Assembly (NCBI GenBank): GCA_019192455.1
Contig: JAHCML010000004.1
Span: forward strand, 139,062-203,061
Direction: 5' to 3'
Source of the DNA: Alphaproteobacteria bacterium SS10
GTDB taxonomy: Bacteria; Pseudomonadota; Alphaproteobacteria; TMED2
DNA length: 64,000 bases
The position numbers were made by a program, and so were the translations under genes. Below the pieces are notes generated by a model. That model had not been told where the DNA came from. It made no database searches and was given only the letters and a program-made list of their open reading frames with translations. Below, piece after piece: positions 32,916 through 41,143 of this stretch (position 1 is its first letter; every line of letters starts with the position of its first letter).

Positions 32916-34766
32916 TCAATCGCGCCTGCGCAGCATGAATGCGGTTAGATCGCTGATCGTCTCGACCTGATTGGTTGTGCAGCCAGCTTGGCTGCAGTGT
33001 TGATGGTGAAGCGTTAACCGGGTGTCCGATGCCTGTTTGGCATATACGGCGTAGCTGAAGAGCGTGTCAGCGGCGTTCCAACCCGGCATGCGGGATGCGA
33101 ACAGATGTTTCATCGCCTTGTTGTCTAGATGGGCCCAGCCACCAGCGGGCAGCCACCTTGGATCCCTTGGTCCCTCACCATCGATATCCCTGGCTGGGAA
33201 GAAGCCTTGGCTAGCGACGGTCGTTAGGGTCTTTGATAAAGGCCCGCTGGCTTGCAGGCGGTTTTGATGACCAGCTGATGCGAGGCCCAGGATTGAAATG
33301 CCGGCATGGCTTACATCCTCAAACCGGTTTGAGGTGCGCGCGGGCCAATATCGCCATAGCTGATGGCCTTCTTCTACCTCATGGCTGCTTAGGAAGCTGG
33401 TCACGAGCTTATTGGCATCTCCCGTCCAGCTGCTTTGATCAAACATCTGCCCGGCTTGGGCGAGGAAACCTGCCATCGCCATCTGCCAGTTCCAGGGGGC
33501 AACCTCCCCGGCAAAGCGGAACGGAATATTGGCCGGGATCAAATACAGCCCGGTATCGGCATCAACCTGGGCGCTAAAGAAGCGAATGATGCTGCGTGCG
33601 GATTGCTCTAGCCGTCCCATTAGGGCTGGGTCACAGTATTCCTCAATACCACCGCACGCTTCGATCAATGCCATGCCGATCATGCCCAGATTGACCGCAT
33701 GGGCGATGGGGGTGCGTTGGTTACTTGAATAGATGCGGGTTGCCCAGCCATGCGCCGGTAGGCCGTGATCTGCGGTGATCTGCAGCTGGTGATTGGTCTG
33801 GCCCAGGATCCGGTCGATAGCCTGGGCTTCTAACAGGGCAAAGACTTCATCGCCCGTCTTTTGATACAGCAAGGCAAGTGCACGAAGGCGGTAGCTCTGA
33901 GACCAGCTGAGGGTGCCAGCCTCATCAGAGGCAAGCGCCCTCGGTTCGCCAAGCTGCCCCATGGTTAGGCCAGCCAGGGCATGGAACATTGCCCTCGTCT
34001 CCGGCGAGCCTTCTAGCTTCAGTGCCCTCACGCCAGGCTGGTCTTTGGGGCCGCTGCCCCAGATGAAGACATCCTCACTGCCCGTAATGAACTGAGGTTT
34101 AGCATTTGGCTGCAATGGCAGTGAGATCAGTTGTGGTTTGTCCGTATGGTTGCAGTAGGCCTCAGCGAAGAGGGTGTTCTGGCGGATGCGGATGGTACCA
34201 GTGGCACAATCCACCAAGCGCCATTGATGGGTTGCTGAGGGCGCCACACGACCATCGTTACCAACGGCGTAGAGTTCGATCAGGGTCTCAAGCTCTTTGC
34301 TTCGCCATCGGCTGGTAATCAGGCGGTTTGCGTTGAACTCAATAATCGAAACCTGGGTGCCGTAGGGTAGGGAGATGACGGTATCACCATCCTGAACGAT
34401 GTCAGTGGTGTCACCCCGGGTCTTCGTGGTTCGCACATAGGCATATGAACCATCACGGCGAAGGCGAAAGCTGCCGATACGGGACACGTCATTGGTATCC
34501 GCACCATCGATTAGAATCTGATCATTGATTGTAATTGTTGGTCTGAAGTCCCCTGCACGCCACTCGATTATGGCTTGGTGCTTGGGGCGATTGATCACCG
34601 CCTCAAGTCCCGGGCGGCTGATCCGATGTTTAGTGATGAGGCCGGTGACCAAATCAACCTCTGCACCGGTGTGTTGAGAGATCAGAGTCTGGGCAGAAGC
34701 GGGTGGTGCCGCGGTGATGAACACCGCGGCAACCACACTGGCTAGGATGAACCTGGCTGGGGGCAT
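32916..34766 (-). CDS. Periplasmic alpha-helical-toroid protein of the alginate-like locus (polymer lyase or epimerase candidate)
   Basis: 616 residues with a clear signal peptide (cleavage expected after PPASA, about residue 25). Residues 30-270 are beta-rich; from about 285 on the sequence is helical with aromatic-rich turns, including SWSQSYRLRALALLYQKTG, APWNWQMAMAGFLAQAGQM and RFEDVSHAGISILGLASAG. This two-part layout recalls polysaccharide lyases and the C-terminal domain of D-glucuronyl C5-epimerase, both of which act on uronic acids, but I cannot assign it to either. It is 11 bp downstream of algI in the same operon, so it probably trims or modifies the polymer in the periplasm, a place held by AlgL or AlgG in Pseudomonas. 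Confidence 0.6.
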   Translation of the reverse strand: MPPARFILASVVAAVFITAAPPASAQTLISQHTGAEVDLVTGLITKHRISRPGLEAVINRPKHQAIIEWRAGDFRPTITINDQILIDGADTNDVSRIGSFRLRRDGSYAYVRTTKTRGDTTDIVQDGDTVISLPYGTQVSIIEFNANRLITSRWRSKELETLIELYAVGNDGRVAPSATHQWRLVDCATGTIRIRQNTLFAEAYCNHTDKPQLISLPLQPNAKPQFITGSEDVFIWGSGPKDQPGVRALKLEGSPETRAMFHALAGLTMGQLGEPRALASDEAGTLSWSQSYRLRALALLYQKTGDEVFALLEAQAIDRILGQTNHQLQITADHGLPAHGWATRIYSSNQRTPIAHAVNLGMIGMALIEACGGIEEYCDPALMGRLEQSARSIIRFFSAQVDADTGLYLIPANIPFRFAGEVAPWNWQMAMAGFLAQAGQMFDQSSWTGDANKLVTSFLSSHEVEEGHQLWRYWPARTSNRFEDVSHAGISILGLASAGHQNRLQASGPLSKTLTTVASQGFFPARDIDGEGPRDPRWLPAGGWAHLDNKAMKHLFASRMPGWNAADTLFSYAVYAKQASDTRLTLHHQHCSQAGCTTNQVETISDLTAFMLRRRD

Positions 34767-34777
34767 GCCGGTTCTTC

Positions 34778-36280
34778 CTAGAAGTTGAAGTAGATGAATT
34801 CAGTCAGATCACCGATCCGGTACATCTGAATGATCGAGATCACCGCGATGGTTGCGATGGCAAGGGACCAGGCCGGGGTCGGCTGCCAAAGCTTAGGCGC
34901 CTGGCCAAGCTTGATCCGCAGCTCCCGTGCCACATCGATCACGGGGCGATAGCGGGCGGTTAGCTCGATTGAGTTGGGCATCCACACTGCGATGATTGCC
35001 AGCGCCAGGAACTGCAGCCAGATCCATGCTGAACCATTGGTCAGCCCTTCCCACAGTGTTGGCTCCAACGCGGTTGAGAGGCCGGTCATGCCATGCAGGA
35101 TGGCGATGGCGGCATCGAAGCTCTCTGCCCGGAAGAAGACCCAGGCAATGATCACCGCGATCATCGTGACGCCCCAGCTGGCACAGATCTTCACCGGGGC
35201 CGGGATGATTTGGGCCAGGCGGGTATCTTTCATCACGGCTGACCAAGCGTGATTGATGGTCAGGTACAGGCCGTGTAGCAGACCCCAAACCACGAAGGTC
35301 CAAGCGGCACCATGCCATAGGCCACCCAGCAGCATGGTGAGCATCAGGTTGAGATAGCGCCGTTGCTTGCTGCACTGATTGCCGCCCAGCGGGATGTATA
35401 GGTAATCACGCAGGAAGCGAGACAGGGTGATGTGCCAGCGACGCCAGAAATCAACGATGCTGCGCGCCTTGTAGGGCGAGTTGAAGTTGATCGGCAGTCG
35501 AATGCCAAACAACCGCGCCAGGCCGAGCGCCATATCGCAATAGCCAGAGAAGTCGAAATAGATCTGGAAGGTGTAGGCAAGAGCGCCAATCCAGGCCGCC
35601 TCAAGCGGTATGCCATGGGCATCACCGGCGGCCCCAAAAACCAGGTTCGCATAGGGGGCCATGCTGTCAGCCAGCACGATCTTCTTGAATAGGCCAATGG
35701 CCAAGAGCGTACCGCCAACGGCCAGGTTGGTGCTCAACTTGCCCTGGAACACCTTCAGCTTGAACTGCGGCAACGTATCCTTCTGGAGGACAATCGGGCC
35801 GGCGATCAGCTGCGGGAAAAACACCACGAACAGGGCATAGCGGGCGAAGTCACAATTGGTCACCTGGCCCTTATAGGTATCGCAGAGGAAGGAGATCTGC
35901 TGGAAGGTGAAGAACGAGATCGCCAGCGGTAGCACGATGTTTAACAGGGCCAGATCATGGCCACTGATCGCGTTGTAGTTCTGAATGAAGAAGTTGGCGT
36001 ATTTGAAGTAAGCCAGTGCCGCCAGGTTCAGCACGATGCCGATCGTCAGCACCGCCTTATCTTTCGATATCGATAGGAACCGGTGCAGCAAGTAGTTCAC
36101 CACCACCGAGCCAATCAGAAGCAGCAGGTACGGCACGCTCCACCAGGCGTAGAAGGCGATGGAAGCGCCAACCAACCACCAGATGATTGCAGCCTCATGA
36201 CCCCGCCAGCGCAGGAACAGAAAACCTGCCAGTACCGGTGGTAGGAACAGATAGATGAATTCTAATGAACTGAAGACCAT
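34778..36280 (-). CDS. algI: AlgI-type membrane-bound O-acyltransferase
   Basis: 500 residues with about ten membrane helices starting at the N-terminus (MVFSSLEFIYLFLPP is typical of the family). MBOAT signatures are IYFDFSGYCDMALGLARLFGI, NSPYKARSIVDFWRRWHITLSRFLRDYLYIPLGG and the catalytic His in LLGGLWHGAAWTFVVWG. AlgI moves acetyl groups from the cytoplasm to periplasmic acetyltransferases for alginate O-acetylation. The SGNH protein encoded two genes upstream is the likely partner. Member of the sigma54-dependent operon starting near 38860. Confidence 0.9.
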   Translation of the reverse strand: MVFSSLEFIYLFLPPVLAGFLFLRWRGHEAAIIWWLVGASIAFYAWWSVPYLLLLIGSVVVNYLLHRFLSISKDKAVLTIGIVLNLAALAYFKYANFFIQNYNAISGHDLALLNIVLPLAISFFTFQQISFLCDTYKGQVTNCDFARYALFVVFFPQLIAGPIVLQKDTLPQFKLKVFQGKLSTNLAVGGTLLAIGLFKKIVLADSMAPYANLVFGAAGDAHGIPLEAAWIGALAYTFQIYFDFSGYCDMALGLARLFGIRLPINFNSPYKARSIVDFWRRWHITLSRFLRDYLYIPLGGNQCSKQRRYLNLMLTMLLGGLWHGAAWTFVVWGLLHGLYLTINHAWSAVMKDTRLAQIIPAPVKICASWGVTMIAVIIAWVFFRAESFDAAIAILHGMTGLSTALEPTLWEGLTNGSAWIWLQFLALAIIAVWMPNSIELTARYRPVIDVARELRIKLGQAPKLWQPTPAWSLAIATIAVISIIQMYRIGDLTEFIYFNF

Positions 36281-36316
36281 GATCCCCTCCTAGAGCATCA
36301 ATTGGTTGGTGACTGT

Positions 36317-37534
36317 TTAGTCTGTTGCAGCCGCGACTTCCGTGACGGTCAGCGCGGCGTGCTGGGTGTCGAGTTGTTTGAGTAAGGCGCGCGCACCCTG
36401 GTGCCGTTGGGCGGCCCCCCGTTCGGCGAGCTCTCTCGCCCTGGCGAGGTCGCGTGGGACAAGATCCCCTTTGAAGTGCAGGCGTCCCAGCTCAGCCATG
36501 GAGCCGGGATGGCCCACCTCAACCCCATCTTCCAACAGGGCGACGGCATCTGGCCGCTCCAGGCCAAAGCGCTCTTTAAGGTGCAAGCGGGCGAGGTCGG
36601 TCATGGCGCCGCCATGGCTGAGGGCGATTGCTTGGTTCAGCCAATCGATCCCTTCCTGCGCTGCCTCGGTTGATTTGGCATTGCGGGTCAACATGAGGCC
36701 CAGCTCATGCATCGCGCCGGCATCGCCGAGCTCGGCTGAGCGGACAAACCACCGTTGGGCCTGATCAAGGTCGGGATCTTGGAATTCACCCCTCAGATAG
36801 AGGCGGCCAAGGGTCTTCGCCGCACTGGCGGAGCCGCTATTTGCCTTGCTGATGAGGCCGTCTCTCGCTCTTGCAAACCAGTACTGGGCCATGCGGGGGT
36901 TCTGTGCGAAGCCGCTACCACCCTCATTTAGCAGGCGGGCCAATTGTATGGTGGCGGTTGGATAGCCAAAGATGGCGGCCTGCTCGTAGTGACCGCTGGC
37001 CGCTTCATAGCTAACGGCAACGCCGAGGCCACGCTCGTAGTGTTTGGCGAGCTGCACATGCGCTTTGTCATGGCCGAACTCCAGGCTCTTCAAGAACCAT
37101 TGGAAGGCCATGGTCATGCAACCTGGGCCGGTGGCCCGTTGGTATAGCCGCCCAAGCTCATAAGCCGCCGCCCCGCGCTCCGCAAAGTCGTAAGAAACGG
37201 CGCGTTTGAAGGCCTCTTTGGCCGCGTGTGGGTCCGGATCAACGCCATGTCCTGATTTGAGCGCCCGGCCGAGATGGTAAAGCGCTGTCGGGTGCCCTTC
37301 GGCTGCTAGGCTACGAATGATCTCGTAGGCCTCTTCCCATTGCTTAAGCTTCTGTAACGCTCGGGCGTGTTTCAGCTGCTCAAGAACCCGTGCATCAACG
37401 CGTTGGGTTGGCTCGACCGTTGTCATGAGCGCTGCGGCTGGTGGTTCTGCCATCATGAGGGCGGAAACCAGGGCGGCGCCTGCCAGGGTGCCAAAGGCGG
37501 TCTTCACCGTTCGGGTATTCGTCTTGCGTAACAT
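36317..37534 (-). CDS. Sel1-repeat periplasmic protein (AlgK-like role)
   Basis: 405 residues from ATG 37534, which shares one base with the upstream stop (TGATG). An N-terminal signal or anchor (about 10-36) precedes a solenoid of Sel1-like repeats with recurring LGRLY, AMHELG, GHPTALYHLG and AAYELGRLYQRA units to about residue 390. In Pseudomonas, AlgK is a TPR/Sel1 lipoprotein that organises the periplasmic alginate complex and its porin. This protein lacks a lipobox cysteine, so the anchor differs, and no AlgE-like porin gene is seen. The scaffold role is inferred from fold and position. Confidence 0.78.
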   Translation of the reverse strand: MLRKTNTRTVKTAFGTLAGAALVSALMMAEPPAAALMTTVEPTQRVDARVLEQLKHARALQKLKQWEEAYEIIRSLAAEGHPTALYHLGRALKSGHGVDPDPHAAKEAFKRAVSYDFAERGAAAYELGRLYQRATGPGCMTMAFQWFLKSLEFGHDKAHVQLAKHYERGLGVAVSYEAASGHYEQAAIFGYPTATIQLARLLNEGGSGFAQNPRMAQYWFARARDGLISKANSGSASAAKTLGRLYLRGEFQDPDLDQAQRWFVRSAELGDAGAMHELGLMLTRNAKSTEAAQEGIDWLNQAIALSHGGAMTDLARLHLKERFGLERPDAVALLEDGVEVGHPGSMAELGRLHFKGDLVPRDLARARELAERGAAQRHQGARALLKQLDTQHAALTVTEVAAATD

Positions 37535-38844
37535 CACTGGACCCCCTTCCAGATGCGGCAGCCTTTGCCAGTGCTTAGGCTGATGCCGTCTTGTTGAATG
37601 GTGTTGGTGGTTGATGCGGGATCGAGCGGGCATTCCACCGTGTCGCTGAAGTTGCGGGTGGCACGCTGCACATGCGGCGCCTCAACGGTCATCCGGGCCA
37701 GCTGCGCGACAATCTCGCGGGCTGCATTGGCGTCGAAGTGATAAGCGTCAGTGAACCGATCCAGATCGCGTGTGAAAGCGCTGTCGAAATCGAAGTCGAC
37801 CACCGGTGCCAGTTCAGCGAGCCGGAGGCGGAAATCGTTATTGGCACGCGCCATGCCGAAATCATTCAGCCGTTGCTGCATCTCGGTAATGGTTGGCGGG
37901 ATGACGAAGACCAGCTGGACGTCGTTCTGTCGGGTCCAGTCCGCGATCTCGACGATCTTTGACCATAGGCGATCGGAGAATTGGAACCGACGCCAATCGG
38001 CAGCCCCGTTGGTGCCCACTTGCTTGGCGAAGCGACTGGGCAGATCACGCTCAATCTCCTCAATCTGCCAGATGGCGGACCAATGACCGAGGCCGCGCCC
38101 AAGACCCAAATTCGGCCCCTTGGAATGATCGCCGATGATCAGCGACATGCGTTGGGCAATGGCCCGCTGGTCGACTTCACAGTCTTTGCAATTTTCGGGG
38201 TCGAGCAGAACTTCCAGCGTAACAGGCTCTTCGCCAAGCTTAATGGCTGTCGTCTGGCTGTCTGTGGCAGCTGCATGGGCTGTTGAGGTAAGCGATGGCA
38301 GGTTGGCATGAAGCTCCTCGCCATAACGGTCTTCGAGGTTCTTAATGGCCGTCTTTAGGACGAACCAACTCGTGTAGTACTCGAACGGGCTATCGGCGAT
38401 ACGGATCGCCTCAGGTACCCGGTTGAGCCCACCCTTATGCCGCTCATCAAAGCTGCGTAGGGGGAGGCTGACCACAAGGGTTTCAAGGTCGGTGCGGTCC
38501 TGCAGGTATTTGAAGGTGTCATAGATCTCAAAGATCGTGGCACCGCCATAGGCGAAGTTGTAGACGCCCTCGACACCAACCTCATTCCAGTATTTGTCCT
38601 GCAATGCACGGGCACGGCTGTCGCCTAGAACGATGAACTGATCCTGACGCCGTGGATACTCAATCATCTTCCACAGCGGATAATGGGCGCGGAGGCTGAT
38701 TTCCTCCCGGTCCAAGCCAAGGTCGAACTGATTGTTCATCCGGAATGGATCAACGATCCAGTTGGCCAAGGCCGGGCCGAAGCCGAGTACCAAAGCCAGG
38801 ATCAAAGCGGGTAGATAACGCCGTGGGCGATTTTGTTTAAGCAT
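37534..38844 (-). CDS. SGNH-type periplasmic O-acetyltransferase (AlgJ/AlgX-like)
   Basis: 436 residues from ATG 38844, GGAGG 7 bases upstream; the 15-codon longer frame has no site. A single N-terminal membrane anchor (about 10-30) is followed by a hydrolase-like domain with block I FIVLGDSRARAL (Ser nucleophile), LVVSLPLRSFDER, FVIPPTITEMQQRL and the catalytic Asp/His pair in RFTDAYHFD. This is the SGNH layout of AlgJ, AlgX and DltD-like acyl-transferring proteins. First gene of an operon with the Sel1 protein, AlgI and the toroid protein, behind a sigma54 promoter and twin palindromes. It probably acetylates the polymer with AlgI. Confidence 0.78.
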   Translation of the reverse strand: MLKQNRPRRYLPALILALVLGFGPALANWIVDPFRMNNQFDLGLDREEISLRAHYPLWKMIEYPRRQDQFIVLGDSRARALQDKYWNEVGVEGVYNFAYGGATIFEIYDTFKYLQDRTDLETLVVSLPLRSFDERHKGGLNRVPEAIRIADSPFEYYTSWFVLKTAIKNLEDRYGEELHANLPSLTSTAHAAATDSQTTAIKLGEEPVTLEVLLDPENCKDCEVDQRAIAQRMSLIIGDHSKGPNLGLGRGLGHWSAIWQIEEIERDLPSRFAKQVGTNGAADWRRFQFSDRLWSKIVEIADWTRQNDVQLVFVIPPTITEMQQRLNDFGMARANNDFRLRLAELAPVVDFDFDSAFTRDLDRFTDAYHFDANAAREIVAQLARMTVEAPHVQRATRNFSDTVECPLDPASTTNTIQQDGISLSTGKGCRIWKGVQ

Positions 38845-38872
38845 TGTTGGAACCTCCGATTGCCTAAGAAGT

Positions 38873-38889
38873 GGCAAGGACGATGCCAA
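38873..38889 (-). promoter_or_regulatory. Sigma54 promoter of the SGNH-sel1-algI operon
   Basis: On the minus strand TTGGCATCGTCCTTGCC has GG and GC separated by exactly 10 bases, as required for -24/-12 elements (consensus TGGCACG-N4-TTGCW). The transcript would start about 20 bases before the SGNH gene. Confidence 0.7.
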
Positions 38890-38943
38890 CGGGTTGGTGT
38901 TTTTTATTTCAGCAAAAACAAATGGTTATGGTTTTTTGTTGCT

Positions 38944-38975
38944 TTTGCGATCTGCAAAGGTTTGCGATTTGCAAA
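38944..38975. promoter_or_regulatory. Twin activator-binding palindromes (UAS) for the SGNH operon
   Basis: TTTGCGATCTGCAAA (38944-38958) and TTTGCGATTTGCAAA (38961-38975) are two near-identical 15-bp dyads, about 57-88 bp upstream of the -24 element. The same pattern occurs before the signalling operon at 48622-48658, which makes it the likely binding site of the NtrC-type activator encoded at 52296-53738. Confidence 0.7.
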
Positions 38976-39002
38976 ATGCCGTCACCACAAGATTCGCAGC
39001 AT

Positions 39003-39031
39003 AAAAAAGGGGCGGGACCAAAGCCCCGCCC
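39003..39031 (-). terminator. Rho-independent terminator after the RTX gene
   Basis: On the minus strand GGGCGGG pairs with CCCGCCC (8-nt loop), followed by C and six T. It lies 23 bp beyond the RTX stop and insulates it from the SGNH promoter. Confidence 0.82.
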
Positions 39032-39053
39032 GTTCAAGTGTTGGTTGGTTTAG

Positions 39054-40967
39054 TTAGACGATGAAGATGCCTGCATCGAAGAGTGAGGTTGCATCCTCAC
39101 CATCGATACCTTGCAGGATGACAAGATCGGTCAGGCCATCACCGGTCCCGCCTTTGCGGACCGAGATCAGGGCGCCATCATCCGTATCCTCGACATTGAG
39201 GCGGGCGATGATCTCATCATCAGTCTCTGCGTTCTTCATCACATGACGAAGATCGATGGCATCATCGTTAAGATCGAAGTCGGTGATGATGTCGGCATCG
39301 CCATCAATGTCATAGCTACGCCATTCGAAGATATCGTCACCCGACCCACCGGTCAGTGTATCCTCGCCACCAAGTGAGCGGATGCGATCATCACCGCCGC
39401 CAGCAATCAGCTCATTCGCTTCTTTGCTGCCCTTGATGCTGTCATCACCATCACCGCTGATCGCGTTCTGGATATACTTCAGGTAGTCATTGCCGATCTC
39501 AAGCCCGTGTGCCTTCTTATTGTGCAGTAGGATTCTGAGATCATTGTCGTAGTCGGAGTAATCGACCGTGTTGACGCCCCGACCACCATGGAAGGAGTCA
39601 TCACCGGCATCGGCAATGAAGGTATCATCACCATGGCCACCCTGTAGGTCGTCATCACCATGACCACCAGACAGCGTATCCTCACCGGCACCACCCTTTA
39701 GTGTGTCATCGCCATAACCACCGATTAGGTAGTCATCGCCAGACCCACCGATGACCAGGTCATCATGGTTACCACCGTCGAGCGTGTCCTGGCCATGGCC
39801 ACCAATGATGGTGTCATCCTGGCTATCGCCATTGATGACATCGTCACCGCTGTTACCGCCAAGGCTATCACGCCCCTGACCACCGGATAGGTTGTCATTA
39901 CCCGAGTTGCCAAAGACGGTATCGTCGCCTGACTCCCCGACCGCCTGGTCATCACCAGAGCCACCATGCAGGGCATCATTGCCGTTATCGCCTTCAAGCT
40001 TGTCGTTGCCGGACCGGCCATGCAGTTCGTCAGCGCCATTACCGCCATAGAGGTGATCATTATCGGATGGCGGGATGATTACGACGTCATCGTCACCGTC
40101 GCCATCACCTGTATCCGGATCCTCATCGTCATTCCCGGTTTGGTAATGGGCATTCAGAACCTGGGCATTAACGGTGCCGATATCGACCGTGAAAACACTG
40201 TCATCAAAGTCGCGATCGCCGCCATTGTAGAGATCCTCAAACCCAATGGTCAGCGTGCCAGCATCAGGCTTCAAGATGCCCGCCGTATGCAGCAAACCAT
40301 CCGCGTTTAGCTGTTGATGCTCACCGAATGCCGCCGTGTGGTACTTGTCCACACGGATTTCGGTTTCGGTGCCATCCTCGGCCACGTGGATCAGATCGGG
40401 GTTGATGCTGTTCAGGGTGGCAATCTCACCATCCGCATCACGAAACTCGAGAGCGCCAGCCTCTAGATCAACATCGTTGTATCGACCGTTGAGATTGTAA
40501 CCATTGGAAACGATGAAGAAGGATATTTGGTCACCAGCTTCCACGTCCAAGTACTCTCTCGAAACCCCCTGAACCAAATCACCGCCTGAATATCTCAGCG
40601 ATGCATTTGGCCAAATGATCTCAACATCCGTAATGGTCTCATCCTCCTGCACCTTGTAGGTGCCGAAGGTGTTTTTGTACCCGGCTGTTTCACCCTCAAA
40701 GATAACAGAGACATCGTAGTCATCGGTGATCTCGACAGATTCAACATCGACGATGTTGGGGCCGCCGGAGCCGAAGACGATATCGTTGCCGTTATTACCT
40801 CTTAGGGTGTCATCCCCGGTACCGCCCCAGATCTCGTCATTCCCGTTTTGGCCGGTGATAGAGTCATCGCCAGCCCGTCCGGACATAACGTCTGAGGTAT
40901 TCTTACCAGTAATATTATCATCCTCATTGGTGCCCACGATGGGGCGACTTGCAATCAAGCTAGGCAT
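39054..40967 (-). CDS. Secreted RTX calcium-binding protein with DUF4114-like domain
   Basis: 637 residues, AGGAGGA before the ATG, no N-terminal signal peptide. Nonapeptide GGxGxDxUx repeats form a short N-terminal block (about 10-66) and a long block (about 310-470) plus a third near 535-565. Between the first two lies a beta-rich domain ending YNGGDRDFDDSVFTVD, the DUF4114 signature. The C-terminus (IITDFDLNDDAIDLRHV through a run of hydrophobic residues to IFIV) fits a type I secretion target. Azotobacter AlgE epimerases use similar RTX R-modules, but no catalytic A-module is present here. It is probably an exported matrix protein binding Ca2+ and polyanion. No ABC/HlyD/TolC type I exporter is in the window. 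Confidence 0.85.
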   Translation of the reverse strand: MPSLIASRPIVGTNEDDNITGKNTSDVMSGRAGDDSITGQNGNDEIWGGTGDDTLRGNNGNDIVFGSGGPNIVDVESVEITDDYDVSVIFEGETAGYKNTFGTYKVQEDETITDVEIIWPNASLRYSGGDLVQGVSREYLDVEAGDQISFFIVSNGYNLNGRYNDVDLEAGALEFRDADGEIATLNSINPDLIHVAEDGTETEIRVDKYHTAAFGEHQQLNADGLLHTAGILKPDAGTLTIGFEDLYNGGDRDFDDSVFTVDIGTVNAQVLNAHYQTGNDDEDPDTGDGDGDDDVVIIPPSDNDHLYGGNGADELHGRSGNDKLEGDNGNDALHGGSGDDQAVGESGDDTVFGNSGNDNLSGGQGRDSLGGNSGDDVINGDSQDDTIIGGHGQDTLDGGNHDDLVIGGSGDDYLIGGYGDDTLKGGAGEDTLSGGHGDDDLQGGHGDDTFIADAGDDSFHGGRGVNTVDYSDYDNDLRILLHNKKAHGLEIGNDYLKYIQNAISGDGDDSIKGSKEANELIAGGGDDRIRSLGGEDTLTGGSGDDIFEWRSYDIDGDADIITDFDLNDDAIDLRHVMKNAETDDEIIARLNVEDTDDGALISVRKGGTGDGLTDLVILQGIDGEDATSLFDAGIFIV

Positions 40968-40995
40968 GATTTGGTCCTCCTAGATTTGCCAAACG

Positions 40996-41023
40996 GACCA
41001 CACAGCCCCTCGTCTGTGTGGTC
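40996..41023 (-). other. Hairpin in the leader of the RTX gene
   Basis: GACCACACAG and CTGTGTGGTC form a perfect 10-bp stem with an 8-nt loop, 29 bp upstream of the RTX start codon. There is no U-run. It could stabilise or attenuate the algD-RTX transcript. Confidence 0.55.
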
Positions 41024-41044
41024 TCGCTTAGGCAGGGGGGGTAA

Positions 41045-41133
41045 GGGGCCGTTGCGCGGGTTCGGAGGGGACTCTGGCGAGGTGGAGCTTGGGGGGGTGA
41101 TCACCTAGCCTTAGAGTTGTGCGCAACGGCCCC
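41045..41133 (-). other. Long-arm inverted repeat between algD and the RTX gene
   Basis: GGGGCCGTTGCGC (41045-41057) and GCGCAACGGCCCC (41121-41133) are perfect 13-bp arms around 63 bp that themselves contain the palindrome GGTGATCACC. It begins 11 bp after the algD stop. No sigma54-type promoter was found in this gap, so the RTX gene may be read from algD through this structure. Confidence 0.6.
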
Positions 41134-41143
41134 AACTCTCAGG

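Noticed and set aside
39600-40060. Repetitive DNA that could be taken for a CRISPR-like or tandem array
   Set aside because: The repeats have 27-bp protein periodicity and encode RTX nonapeptides; there are no unique spacers.
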